A DNA stretch of 64,000 nt from NCEH01 sp002257205 (lineage in GTDB: Bacteria; Pseudomonadota; Alphaproteobacteria; Rhizobiales; Xanthobacteraceae), in NCBI RefSeq assembly GCF_043195105.1, contig NZ_JBAFWO010000002.1. One strand, given 5' to 3'. The translations under genes and the position numbers were made by a program. Below, in pieces: positions 25,540 through 34,644 of this stretch (its first letter is position 1; each line of letters begins with the position of its first letter). The notes below the pieces were generated by a model. That model made no database searches. It was not told the DNA's origin and was given only the letters and a program-made list of their open reading frames with translations.

Positions 25540-28500
25540 ATGACGCAGGTTTTCTCCATCCCCACTTCGGCGCCGTTCCTGCCCACGCTGGCGCGCGCCT
25601 TGCTGGATGGGGAATTGGTGCCCGGTTTCGCGCCGCGCGGCGATCCGCTGGCGCTGGCGTCGGCGACGCTCTATCTGCCCACCCGGCGCGCGGGACGCAT
25701 GTTCGCGGACGCCTTGCTGGAGGCGAGCGGCGCCGACGCCCTGCTGCTGCCGCGCATCGTGCCGCTCGGCGATGTGGACGAGGACGCGCTCGTGTTCGCC
25801 GAGGAAGCGCCTTTGCTCGCGCCGCCGCGCGCGGTGGCGAGCGTGCACCGGCGGGTGGCTTTGGCCGCTCTGGTGGAGCGCTGGCGCGATGCCTTGGCCG
25901 AAGGGGCGGGGCAGGCGGCGGTGGCGGCGGGCCCGGCGGCGACCGTCGCGCTCGCCGATGAACTCGGCCGCCTGTTCGACCAGATGAGCACCGCCGGCGT
26001 CGCCTGGTCGCGCCTGGATGGCCTCGCGCCGGAGGAGCATGACCGCTATTTCGAGATCAGCCTGGATTTTCTGCGCATCGCCCGCCGCGCCTGGCTCGCC
26101 CATCTGGACGCGCTGGAGCTGGTGGAACCGGCGGTGCGGCGCGATGTGCTGGTGGGGGCGGAGGCGGCGCGCCTCGCCCGGCTCGGGAGCGCGGCGGGGC
26201 CGGTGATCGCCGCCGGCTCCACCGGCTCGCTGCCGGCCACCGCGCGGCTGCTGGCCGCCATCGCCCGCTTGCCGAAGGGCGCCGTGGTGCTGCCGGGCCT
26301 CGATCTCGACGCGGAAGACGACGCCTTCGCGATGCTCACCGCGCCGGCGACGCTGGCGCCCGACCATCCCCAATACGGCCTTGCCCATCTGCTGCCGCTG
26401 CTCGGCGTCGCCCGGCGCGATGTGGTGGAACTGGGGCCGCGCGGACCCAGCGGGCGCGAGCGGCTGCTCAGCGAGGCCATGCGGCAGTCGGAAACGACCG
26501 ACCGCTGGACCTCGCTCGCGGCCCGCCTGCCGGACGCCGCGCGCGATGCCGCGCTGGAGGGGCTCGCCCTGGTCGCCGCCGCCGATCCGCGCGAGGAGGC
26601 GCTCGCCATCGCCTTGGTGCTGCGCGATACGCTGGAGCGTCCCGGCGAAACGGCGGCGCTGGTGACTCCGGACCGCGACCTTGCGCGCCGGGTCGCGGCC
26701 GAGTTGAACCGCTTCGGCCTGTCCATCGACGATTCCGCCGGCGTGCCCCTGGCCGAGACCGCCCCCGGCCGGCTGGCGCGCCTCGTTGCGCGGGCGGCGG
26801 CGGAGGACTGCGCGCCGGGGCCGCTGTTCGCGCTTCTGACCCATCCCATGGCGCGGTTCGGGCTTGATGCGGAGGCAAAGCGCGCGGCGGTGGCGGCGCT
26901 GGAGCTGATCGCCCTGCGCGGTCCGCGCCCGCGCGCGGGAATCGCCGGGCTGGCGGCGACGGTCGCCGCTTTCGCGCCCGATACCCTGCGCGATGGCGAT
27001 CCACGCCGCCGCGTCGATGATGCGGGCATTGCGGCGGCGTCCGATCTGGTGGCGCGGCTCGGCGCGGCGCTGGCGCCGCTGTTCGCCTGCACCGGAAAGG
27101 CGCCACTGCCGGATCTGGTCGCCGCCCATCGCGCGGCCCTTTCGGCCATGGCCGGCCCGCTTGATGCCGAAGACGCGGATCCCGCGTGCGCGGCGCTCGC
27201 CCTGGCCTTCGAGGAGATCGCCGCCGGCGCCGCCGACGGCCCGGCGCTGCGGCTTGCCGATTATGCCGAGACCGTCACCGCTCTGTTCGCCGACCAGATG
27301 GTGCGTCCGCCCCGGCAGGCGCAGGAACAGGTGCGCATTCTCGGCCCGCTGGAAGCGCGGTTGATCCATGTGGACCGGATCATCCTCGGAGGGCTGGTGG
27401 AAGGCGCATGGCCGCCGCAGACCCGCACCGATCCCTGGCTGAGCCGGCCCATGCGCAGCGAATTGGGGCTCGATTTGCCGGAACGGCGCATCGGCCTGTC
27501 GGCCCATGATTTCGTGCAGGGGTTCGGCGCGCGCGAGGTGATCCTGACCTATCCCGGCAAGGTCGCGGGCACGCAGACCGTCGCCTCCCGTTTCCTGCAA
27601 CGGCTCGCGACCGTGGTGGGCAAGGAGCGCTGGGCCATGGTGCGGGCGCGCGGCGAGGGCTGGCGGGTTGCGGCGGCGTCGCTCGACCGGGGCGCGAGCG
27701 TGCCGCGTGCGGAGCAGCCGGCCCCCGCGCCGCCGCTGGAGCTGCGGCCGCGCCGGCTCAGCGTCACCGAGATCGAAACCTTCCTGCGCGATCCCTATTC
27801 CATCTTCGCGCGCCACGTGCTGCGCCTGCGGCCGCTCGATCCGCTGGATGCGGCGCCGGGCGGGGCGGAGCGGGGCAGCGCGTTGCATGAGGCGCTCGGC
27901 ACCTTCACCGCCGCTTTTCCCGAGGATTTGCCGCCGGACGCACTCGACCAGCTTCTGGCCCATGGCCGGGCGGCGTTCGCGCCGCTCGCGGTCTATCCCG
28001 CCGAGCATGCGGTGTGGTGGACCCGGTTCGAGCGGGTCGCCGGCTGGGTGGTGGCGTTTGAGCGCGAGCGCCGCGCGGGGCTGCGCCGGGTGGTGCCGGA
28101 AGTCTCCGGCCGGCTGGACATCGCGCTGACGCGCGGGCCGTTCCGCCTCACCGGCCGCGCCGACCGCATCGAGCTGCGCACGGACGGGCGATTGGCCATT
28201 CTCGACTACAAGACTGGCTCCGTGCCGAGCACCCGCCAGGGCGCGACCTTCTCGCCCCAATTGCCACTGGAAGCCGCCATGGCGGCGCGCGGCGCGTTCA
28301 AGGATGTGCCGGCGGCCGAGGTGGAGGATTTCCGCTATGTGGAGCTGAAGGGCGGCGCCGAGCCCGGCCGCGAGAAGCCGGGCGTGCACAAGGAGACCAC
28401 GGCCACCCAGATGGGCGAGGATGCGCTGGCGCGGCTGACCGAGCTTCTGCTGGCCTTCGAGGACCCCAACCAGGGCTATCGCGCCCTCGCCGCGCCCCAA

Positions 28501-28584
28501 TGGCGGGGACGCTTCGGGGCTTACGATCATCTGGCGCGGGTGCGCGAATGGGCGCTCGGCGGCGGCGAGGAGGGCGAGGCATGA
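25540..28584 (+). CDS. addB: double-strand break repair protein AddB
   Basis: Subunit of the AddAB helicase-nuclease that resects DNA ends for RecA-mediated repair. 1014 residues from ATG 25540 (MTQVFSIPTSAPFLPTLARA); the frame opens at 25495. It has the alphaproteobacterial AddB form without a clear N-terminal Walker A. The C-terminal RecB-like nuclease is seen as GRADRIELRTDGRLAILDYKTGSVPS. It overlaps addA by ATGA, so the two subunits are made together. Confidence 0.93.
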   Translation: MTQVFSIPTSAPFLPTLARALLDGELVPGFAPRGDPLALASATLYLPTRRAGRMFADALLEASGADALLLPRIVPLGDVDEDALVFAEEAPLLAPPRAVASVHRRVALAALVERWRDALAEGAGQAAVAAGPAATVALADELGRLFDQMSTAGVAWSRLDGLAPEEHDRYFEISLDFLRIARRAWLAHLDALELVEPAVRRDVLVGAEAARLARLGSAAGPVIAAGSTGSLPATARLLAAIARLPKGAVVLPGLDLDAEDDAFAMLTAPATLAPDHPQYGLAHLLPLLGVARRDVVELGPRGPSGRERLLSEAMRQSETTDRWTSLAARLPDAARDAALEGLALVAAADPREEALAIALVLRDTLERPGETAALVTPDRDLARRVAAELNRFGLSIDDSAGVPLAETAPGRLARLVARAAAEDCAPGPLFALLTHPMARFGLDAEAKRAAVAALELIALRGPRPRAGIAGLAATVAAFAPDTLRDGDPRRRVDDAGIAAASDLVARLGAALAPLFACTGKAPLPDLVAAHRAALSAMAGPLDAEDADPACAALALAFEEIAAGAADGPALRLADYAETVTALFADQMVRPPRQAQEQVRILGPLEARLIHVDRIILGGLVEGAWPPQTRTDPWLSRPMRSELGLDLPERRIGLSAHDFVQGFGAREVILTYPGKVAGTQTVASRFLQRLATVVGKERWAMVRARGEGWRVAAASLDRGASVPRAEQPAPAPPLELRPRRLSVTEIETFLRDPYSIFARHVLRLRPLDPLDAAPGGAERGSALHEALGTFTAAFPEDLPPDALDQLLAHGRAAFAPLAVYPAEHAVWWTRFERVAGWVVAFERERRAGLRRVVPEVSGRLDIALTRGPFRLTGRADRIELRTDGRLAILDYKTGSVPSTRQGATFSPQLPLEAAMAARGAFKDVPAAEVEDFRYVELKGGAEPGREKPGVHKETTATQMGEDALARLTELLLAFEDPNQGYRALAAPQWRGRFGAYDHLARVREWALGGGEEGEA

Positions 28585-31500
28585 GCAGCCTCGGTCCGGG
28601 CGCGGCCACGCAGGTCGCCAATGCCGCCAAGGCCGATGCCACCCGCCGGCAGGGTGAGGCGTCCCATCCCCAAAGCTCGGCCTGGGTTTCGGCCAATGCG
28701 GGGTCGGGCAAGACCCATGTGCTGGCGCAGCGGGTGATCCGCCTGCTGCTCTCAGGCACGCCGCCGGGCCGTATCCTGTGCCTCACTTATACCAAGGCGG
28801 CGGCGGCCAATATGGCGAACCGCGTGCTCGATATTCTCGGCCGCTGGGTGGGGCTTTCGGACGCCGAGCTGAACGCCGAACTGGTCCGCATCGACGACCG
28901 CCCGCCCAATGGCGATTTGCGGGCCCGCGCGCGGCGGCTGTTCGCGGCGGCGCTGGAAACGCCGGGCGGATTGAAGATCCAGACCATCCACGCCTTCTGC
29001 GGCGGGCTGCTGCATCGCTTTCCCTTCGAGGCCGGGGTCGCGGCGGGCTTCTCCGAATTGGACGATGCCGGCCGGCTGGACCTGATGGCGCGCATTCGCG
29101 CCGAGCTGATCGTCGAGGCGACCGGCGCGCCCACGGGCCGGCTGGGACAGGCGCTCGCCGCGCTCATCGAAACCCTGTCGGATGCCGGCGTCGATGCGCT
29201 GCTGGAAGCGGCGGTGGATGCGCGCGCGCTCATCGAGCCGCTGGGCGGGGATGCGGACGCGCGGCGCGCGGCGGTGGCGCGGGTGCTCGGCGTGGCGCCG
29301 CAGGAGACGCCGGAGCGCGTCCGGCGGGACATGCTGGCGAGCCCGCATCTGGTCCGCAGCGAATGGGCGAGCATCGCCGCCTGCCTGCGCGAGGGGGCAA
29401 AGACCGATCAGGCGTTGGGTGAACAACTCGCGCTCGCCGCCGTCGCCAGCTCCGAGGCCGAGGCTCTGCCCGCCTATCTGGGCGTGTTCCTCACCGACAA
29501 ATACGAGCCGCGCGCCGCCTCGCGCTTTCTCACGAAAGGCTTGCGCGGCCTCTATCCCGAGCTGTGCGAGAGGCTCGACGCGGAGAAGGAGCGCATCACC
29601 GGCCTGCTGGATCGCCTGCGCGCGGCGGAGACGCTGGCGCGCACGGACGCCGCCTTGACCCTGGGCGCGGAAGCCTGCCGCCGCTATGCCCGCGAGAAGG
29701 CCCAGCGTGGCCTGCTGGATTTCGACGATCTGATCGGCCGCACCGCCGAATTGCTGAACCGGGTGCCGGCCTCCTGGGTGCATTTCAAGCTCGATCGCGG
29801 CATCGACCATGTGCTGGTGGACGAGGCGCAGGACACGAGCCCGGAGCAATGGAAGGTGGTCGAGGGCCTGATCGCCGATTTCTTCTCCGGCGAGGGCGCC
29901 CGCGAGGGGCTGACGCGCACCCTGTTCGTGGTGGGCGACGAGAAGCAGTCCATCTTCTCCTTCCAGGGCGCCGATCCGCGCACCTTCGGCGACATGCACG
30001 CGCGCTTTGCCGGCGCGGCGGGGCCCAAGGATTTCCGCAATGTGCGCCTGCCGCATTCCTTCCGCTCGGCGCCCGGGGTGCTGGAGGCGGTGGACCGCAT
30101 CTTCGCCGCGGAGGCGGCACGGCGCGGCCTCACGGGCGACAATGCGCCCCCCGTCCATGCCGCCATCCGCGCCGATGCGCCCTCTTTGGTGGAGGTGTGG
30201 CCCACCACCGTGCCGGCCCCCAAGCCGAAGGTGGACGATTGGCGCCGGCCGCTCGATGCGGTGCCGGCGGACGACCCGGTGAACCAGCTCGCCCAGCGCA
30301 TCGCCGCTTTCGTGCGCGCGGGCATCGCGGAGCGCCTCGCCATTCCCTCGCGCGCCGGGCGGGCCATGCAGGCGCGCGACGTGCTGGTTCTGGTGCGCCG
30401 GCGCGGGCGGCTGTTCGAGGCGGTGATCCGGGCGCTGAAGACCGCCGGTCCCGGCGTGGACGTGGCCGGCGCCGACCGCCTCGTGATCGCCGACCATATC
30501 GCCGCGCTGGATCTGATGGCGCTGGGCGATGCGCTGCTTTCGCCCGACGATGATCTCGCCTTGGCCAGCGCGCTGAAAAGTCCCTTGTTCGGCTTCACCG
30601 ACGAGGATCTGATTTTGCTCTGCCCACCGCGCGCCGGGCGGCTCGGTGATGCGCTCGCCGGCGCGGCGGCGCGGTTTCCCCATTGGGCGGTGGCGGCGGC
30701 GCGGCTCGAACAATGGCGGGAGGAAGCCCCGCTGCTGCGGCCGTTCGATTTCTATGCCCGCGTGCTCGGCCGCGACGGCGGGCGCCGCGCCATGCTCGCG
30801 CGCCTCGGGCCGGAGGCGGCGGACGTGCTGGACGAATTCATGGCGCTCGCCCGCACCTATGAGAGCACCGAGCCGGCGACGCTGGCCGGTTTCCTCGCCT
30901 TCCTGCGGCGCGGCGGGGCGGAGACCAAGCGCGACATGGAAAGCGGGCGCGACGAGGTGCGCGTCATGACCGTGCACGGCGCCAAGGGCCTGGAGGCGCC
31001 GGTCGTGATCCTCGCCGATACGGTGGACGTGCCGAAGTCGCGCACCGCCGGCGGCCTGTTGCCGGTGCCGGACGGGGCGGGCGGCATCGTTCCCATCCTC
31101 GCCGGGCGCAAGGACGAGGGCCCCGCGGTGCTGGGGCTCGCGCGCGGCGCGGCGCTGGAGCGCGAGCGCGAGGAATATCGCCGGCTGCTCTATGTGGCGC
31201 TGACGCGGGCGGAGGATGCGGTGATCGTCTGCGGCGCCGAGACCCGCCTTCCCGGCAAGGACAAGGCACATGCGCGCCCCGAGGGCTGCTGGTACGACCT
31301 CGTGCGCGACGCGCTCGCCGAGGAGGCGGTGGAGGTGGAGGCGCCGTACGCGCAAGGCCCGGTGCTGCGCTGGCGCAAGGGCGAGGGTTTTGCGCCCGCC
31401 CACGCCGCGCCGTCGGAGTCCGTGGTCGAGGGCGCGCAGAGCACAGGGGGCGCCGCCGCGCCCGCGCCTGTCCATATATCGCCCTTGCACGCTCCCCCCG

Positions 31501-32120
31501 TCACCGCCGCGCAGCTTCGGCCCTCCCATGCGGAGGAGCAGGCGCCGCGCCCCGCCGCGCCGGGGCCGCGCCCTGCCTTGGAGAGCGGCGGGCTCGATCC
31601 GATCCTGCGGGGCGATCTCATCCACCGCCTGCTGGCCGGGCTGGCGGGTCTTGAACCGGCGATGCGGCGCGATGCGGCGCACCAGCTTCTGCGGCATGTC
31701 GCCTCTGCCTTGCCGGCCGAGACCCATGACATTCTCGCAGCCGAGGCGCTGGGTGTGTTCGACCATGCCGGGCTCGCGGAGCTGTTCGGCGCCGGCAGCG
31801 TGGCGGAAGTGCCCATTGTCGGCCGCTGGATGGCGGCCGGGGAGAGGCTGATTTCGGTCTCCGGGCGCATCGACCGGCTGGCGGTGCGGCCCGATCGCAT
31901 CCTGCTGGCGGACTTCAAGACCGATTCGACACCGCCGCGCCTGAGCGCGGAGATCGGCGGCGCCTATGTTTCCCAACTTGCCATTTATGGCGAGGTGCTG
32001 CGGCGCGCCTTTCCCGGCCGGGCGGTGGAGGCGATGGTGGTCTATACGCGCGGGCCGGTGGTTCATTCCCTCGCCCCCGAGACGCTCGCCGCCGCCCTGG
32101 CGCGCAGCACGGGTCCTTGA
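28581..32120 (+). CDS. addA: double-strand break repair helicase AddA
   Basis: 1179-residue UvrD-type helicase with a C-terminal nuclease, partner of AddB. Walker A SANAGSGKTHVLAQRV near residue 40, LCLTYTKAAAANM (Ia), IQTIHAFCGGLLHRFPFEAG, helicase motif II VLVDEAQDTSPEQW, III VVGDEKQSIFSFQGADP, and motif V/VI VMTVHGAKGLEAPVV and LLYVALTRAED. The nuclease motif is LLADFKTD near the C-terminus. A Pro/Ala-rich linker around 950-1000 joins the two parts. Start at 28581 overlaps the addB stop. Confidence 0.95.
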   Translation: MSSLGPGAATQVANAAKADATRRQGEASHPQSSAWVSANAGSGKTHVLAQRVIRLLLSGTPPGRILCLTYTKAAAANMANRVLDILGRWVGLSDAELNAELVRIDDRPPNGDLRARARRLFAAALETPGGLKIQTIHAFCGGLLHRFPFEAGVAAGFSELDDAGRLDLMARIRAELIVEATGAPTGRLGQALAALIETLSDAGVDALLEAAVDARALIEPLGGDADARRAAVARVLGVAPQETPERVRRDMLASPHLVRSEWASIAACLREGAKTDQALGEQLALAAVASSEAEALPAYLGVFLTDKYEPRAASRFLTKGLRGLYPELCERLDAEKERITGLLDRLRAAETLARTDAALTLGAEACRRYAREKAQRGLLDFDDLIGRTAELLNRVPASWVHFKLDRGIDHVLVDEAQDTSPEQWKVVEGLIADFFSGEGAREGLTRTLFVVGDEKQSIFSFQGADPRTFGDMHARFAGAAGPKDFRNVRLPHSFRSAPGVLEAVDRIFAAEAARRGLTGDNAPPVHAAIRADAPSLVEVWPTTVPAPKPKVDDWRRPLDAVPADDPVNQLAQRIAAFVRAGIAERLAIPSRAGRAMQARDVLVLVRRRGRLFEAVIRALKTAGPGVDVAGADRLVIADHIAALDLMALGDALLSPDDDLALASALKSPLFGFTDEDLILLCPPRAGRLGDALAGAAARFPHWAVAAARLEQWREEAPLLRPFDFYARVLGRDGGRRAMLARLGPEAADVLDEFMALARTYESTEPATLAGFLAFLRRGGAETKRDMESGRDEVRVMTVHGAKGLEAPVVILADTVDVPKSRTAGGLLPVPDGAGGIVPILAGRKDEGPAVLGLARGAALEREREEYRRLLYVALTRAEDAVIVCGAETRLPGKDKAHARPEGCWYDLVRDALAEEAVEVEAPYAQGPVLRWRKGEGFAPAHAAPSESVVEGAQSTGGAAAPAPVHISPLHAPPVTAAQLRPSHAEEQAPRPAAPGPRPALESGGLDPILRGDLIHRLLAGLAGLEPAMRRDAAHQLLRHVASALPAETHDILAAEALGVFDHAGLAELFGAGSVAEVPIVGRWMAAGERLISVSGRIDRLAVRPDRILLADFKTDSTPPRLSAEIGGAYVSQLAIYGEVLRRAFPGRAVEAMVVYTRGPVVHSLAPETLAAALARSTGP

Positions 32121-32154
32121 CCCTCCGGCAAGGGTCACGAGGGCGCGACTTGCC

Positions 32155-32183
32155 TTGACGGGAGGGGGAGGGGCTACCTACGT
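32155..32183 (+). promoter_or_regulatory. candidate sigma-70 promoter for trxA
   Basis: TTGACG (32155-32160) and CTACGT (32178-32183) are 17 bp apart; TACCTA at 32175-32180 overlaps the -10. It lies just after the addA stop and 45 bp before the trxA ATG, so trxA can be expressed apart from addAB. Confidence 0.5.
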
Positions 32184-32228
32184 TGGAGCCATATCGGGAT
32201 TCCCCCTTCGCCCCCTTCGAGGTGTGCC

Positions 32229-32549
32229 ATGGCCGTTGAAAAAGTATCTGATCAGAGTTTCGAACAGGACGTCCTCAAATCCGGCGAGCCTGTTGTGGTG
32301 GATTTCTGGGCCGAATGGTGCGGCCCCTGCCGCATGGTTGGCCCGATCCTCGATGAAGTGTCCGGTGAGCTGACCGGCAAGGTGAAGATCGTGAAGCTGA
32401 ACGTGGACGAGAATCCCGAGACGGCTTCGAAGTATGGAATCATGTCGATTCCGACCCTGCTTCTGTTCAAGGACGGCAAGATCGCGTCCCGCCAGGTGGG
32501 CGCTGCCCCCAAGGCGAAGCTGGTGCAGTGGATGACCGCCGCCATCTGA
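32229..32549 (+). CDS. trxA: thioredoxin
   Basis: Cytoplasmic dithiol reductant of 106 residues. The active site is WAEWCGPCRMVGP near residue 34, with the cis-Pro loop IMSIPTLLLFKDGK. It is the usual neighbour of addAB in alphaproteobacteria but has its own promoter and terminator here. Confidence 0.97.
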   Translation: MAVEKVSDQSFEQDVLKSGEPVVVDFWAEWCGPCRMVGPILDEVSGELTGKVKIVKLNVDENPETASKYGIMSIPTLLLFKDGKIASRQVGAAPKAKLVQWMTAAI

Positions 32550-32572
32550 GCGCGGTTGTCTGTCCCTGAAAG

Positions 32573-32598
32573 AGGCCGGCCTTGCGCCGGCCTTTTTT
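32573..32598 (+). terminator. rho-independent terminator of trxA
   Basis: AGGCCGGC (32573-32580), loop CTTGC, GCCGGCCT (32586-32593), then a run of six T including the last stem base. Lies 24 bp after the trxA stop. Confidence 0.9.
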
Positions 32599-32618
32599 GT
32601 TGCCCGCCTTCGATCCGC

Positions 32619-32653
32619 TTGACAATTTACATTCATGCTGAATACATATGTAT
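32619..32653 (+). promoter_or_regulatory. promoter with overlapping palindromes before the marR-type gene
   Basis: TTGACA at 32619-32624 and TACATA at 32643-32648 are 18 bp apart. The -10 lies inside a perfect 12-bp palindrome ATACATATGTAT (32642-32653), and ATTCA-TGC-TGAAT (32631-32643) forms a second dyad next to it. These are plausible autoregulatory sites for the MarR protein. No ribosome binding site is seen before the ATGs at 32648 or 32654, which fall at the expected transcription start, so the mRNA may be leaderless. Confidence 0.5.
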
Positions 32654-33205
32654 ATGGAACAAGCTCAAGTCGAAAATCTCCTCGGCGCCATGTCGCTGGC
32701 CCTGGCCGGGGCGCAGGAGGAGGCCGCGCGCAAGGCCGCAGGCCTCGGGCCGAGCGGGGCCGCGGCCCTGGTGGTGATCGGATTTTATCCCGACACCAGT
32801 ATCGGCACGCTCGCGGGCATATTGGGGCTGACCCATTCGGTGGTGGTGCGCCTGGTGGAAGGGCTCGCCGCGGACGGATTGGTGGAGCGCGCCGCCGCGC
32901 CCAGCGACCGCCGGCAGGTGGTGCTGCGTCTGAGCGCGGCGGGGCGCGCGCGCCATGCCGCCATCCTGGAGGCCCGCCGCGCTGCCCTGGCGCAGGCCCT
33001 GGCACCGTTGGATGCGCAGGACGTCGCTCAGTTCGGCGCGATGCTGGCAAGATTGCTCACGGGACTCACCACCGGCCGGTTGCAGGCCGACCACATGTGC
33101 CGCCTGTGCGACGAAAACGCCTGCCCTGGAGAGCGTTGTCCCGTTGAATGCGAGGCAGTGCGCATCAGCGGCATCGGGTCCCCGCTCCGTGCGCCCGCCC
33201 CATGA
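32648..33205 (+). CDS. MarR-family regulator with C-terminal cysteine cluster
   Basis: 185 residues. The winged helix spans about 35-100: SIGTLAGILGLTHSVVVRLVEGLAADGLVER then the wing AAPSDRRQVVLRLS. After residue 145 come five Cys in HMCRLCDENACPGERCPVEC (151, 154, 159, 164, 168; spacing 2-4-4-3), which could bind a metal or sense redox state. Start may be the ATG at 32648 or 32654; neither has a Shine-Dalgarno. The stop overlaps the start of the exporter gene by ATGA, so the exporter is probably its target. Confidence 0.82.
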   Translation: MYMEQAQVENLLGAMSLALAGAQEEAARKAAGLGPSGAAALVVIGFYPDTSIGTLAGILGLTHSVVVRLVEGLAADGLVERAAAPSDRRQVVLRLSAAGRARHAAILEARRAALAQALAPLDAQDVAQFGAMLARLLTGLTTGRLQADHMCRLCDENACPGERCPVECEAVRISGIGSPLRAPAP

Positions 33206-34140
33206 CGGGCGGCGACGCGGCGCTGCCGCGCCCACACATCCGAACGCCGGCGTTCGGCATCCTCGCCGTCGTGGCGTCCGCCGCCTGTTGGGGGCTGGCA
33301 ACCGTCCTGTCGAAGGACGTGCTGCACACCATAGCGCCCTTCACCCTGCTGGCGATCCAATTGGCGGGCAGCGTCGGCTTCCTGGCGGCGGTGTTCCGCG
33401 CGCGGGGCGGCCGCCTGCCGGGGGTCGGGTCGGGGCTGTCCGTCGCCTGGCCCGGGCTGCTCGAACCCGGCCTTGCCTATGGAGTGAGCGTGCCGGGCCT
33501 TGCGCTGACCAGCGCCACCAATGCGACCGTGCTCAGCACGGCCGAGCCAGTGCTGATCTGCCTGCTGGCGTTCCTGCTGCTGGGTGTGCGGACCTCCGCC
33601 TGGGTGCTTGGCTGTTCCGCTTTCGCCATCCTCGGAGTCTTGTTCGTCACCGTGTTCGGCACCGGCGACCTTGGCACCGGCGACCCGGGCACGGGCGACC
33701 TGCGTGGCGACGCGCTGGTGTTCGTCGGCACCGGGTTTGCGGCGTTGTATGTGGTGGCGTCGAGCCGCATGGTCGCCGGCCTGCCGACCCTCACGCTCGC
33801 GCTCCTTCAGCAAACGCTTGGGCTGCTGTTCGCGCTGGGGCTGCTGACGGTGGCCCTCGCCACGGGGTGGGAAGAATGGCAGGTGCCACCGCTCGGGGCG
33901 GTGCTGGTCGCGGTGCTGACCGGCGTGGTCCAATATGCGATGGCCGTGTGGCTTTATCTCACGGCGCTACGCGACCTGCCGGCACCCGTGGCGGGCGGGT
34001 TCCTGGCCCTCATCCCGGTGTTCGGCGTGGCCGGAGCGGTGCTGCTGCTGGGCGAGCGCCTCGCGCCGATGCAGATGCTCGGCTGCGCCCTGGTGGTCGC
34101 GGCGATGGCCGCGATGGCCGCGCGAGGCGGCCATCGCTGA
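33202..34140 (+). CDS. EamA/DMT-family transporter
   Basis: 312 residues with ten hydrophobic segments arranged as two EamA repeats (first from FGILAVVASAACWGLATVLS, second from GDALVFVGTGFAALYVVASS). A short Gly/Thr/Asp repeat (GTGDLGTGDPGTGDL) lies in the loop between the halves. DMT proteins export metabolites or drugs; the substrate here is unknown. Coupled to the upstream MarR gene, which suggests an inducible efflux pair. Confidence 0.88.
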   Translation: MTGGDAALPRPHIRTPAFGILAVVASAACWGLATVLSKDVLHTIAPFTLLAIQLAGSVGFLAAVFRARGGRLPGVGSGLSVAWPGLLEPGLAYGVSVPGLALTSATNATVLSTAEPVLICLLAFLLLGVRTSAWVLGCSAFAILGVLFVTVFGTGDLGTGDPGTGDLRGDALVFVGTGFAALYVVASSRMVAGLPTLTLALLQQTLGLLFALGLLTVALATGWEEWQVPPLGAVLVAVLTGVVQYAMAVWLYLTALRDLPAPVAGGFLALIPVFGVAGAVLLLGERLAPMQMLGCALVVAAMAAMAARGGHR

Positions 34141-34165
34141 CCGAAAGCGTCGATAAGGCTTGCGC

Positions 34166-34498
34166 TTACACCTCGGCGAGGGTGCGCACCGCCAGCGCGC
34201 GCCACAGATCTCCACGGCCGGGGGCGAAAGTGTTCAGCCGGTTCGCCTGCGCCTGCGCGGCGGCACCGTCGCGGAACGGCCAAGCCTCATCGACGAAAAA
34301 GGCCGCGCCAGGGATGATGACCGGCGTGCCCTTCGAAGTATCCACCGTCTCTTCGCCATCGAAGAACAACCAGCTGGAGGGCGCCGCATCGGCCACGCGG
34401 GCGACGACGAAATCCGTGTCCCGCACGGTTGCGCGGGCGCGGAAGCCGGCGCGCCGCAGCAAGGTCCGGTCGAGAAGAGGCAGGCTGAAATTCATCAT
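34166..34498 (-). CDS. conserved-looking hypothetical protein
   Basis: 110 residues from the ATG at 34498; a GTG at 34510 adds four. I do not recognise the family. No signal peptide or membrane segment; the centre holds SSWLFFDGEETVD and TPVIIPGAAFFVDEAWPF. It lies on the strand of truA, 146 bp downstream of it, and runs towards the exporter gene with 25 bp between their stops. Codon use looks like the neighbours. Confidence 0.55.
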   Translation of the reverse strand: MMNFSLPLLDRTLLRRAGFRARATVRDTDFVVARVADAAPSSWLFFDGEETVDTSKGTPVIIPGAAFFVDEAWPFRDGAAAQAQANRLNTFAPGRGDLWRALAVRTLAEV

Positions 34499-34644
34499 GG
34501 TCTCACGCACCTGAGGCGAAACGCACTTTTCCGCCTTCTGACCGAGATAAATGCCGGCGCACCGATTCTGTTCCCTTGCCGCTCAGGCCATGGTTGCAGG
34601 CCAGCCCCGCGCCACACACAGGCGCGGCGGCTTGCCCCCCGGGT

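Noticed and set aside
25354..28530. Long antisense open frame of 1058 codons opposite addB, and similar ones opposite addA and rpoN
   Set aside because: They mirror real genes in a GC-rich genome, are His/Arg/Gln/Gly-rich and show no family motifs.
32118..32137. TGACCCT/AGGGTCA hairpin at the addA stop as terminator
   Set aside because: Only 7 bp, no T tract and a promoter begins just after it; too weak to call.
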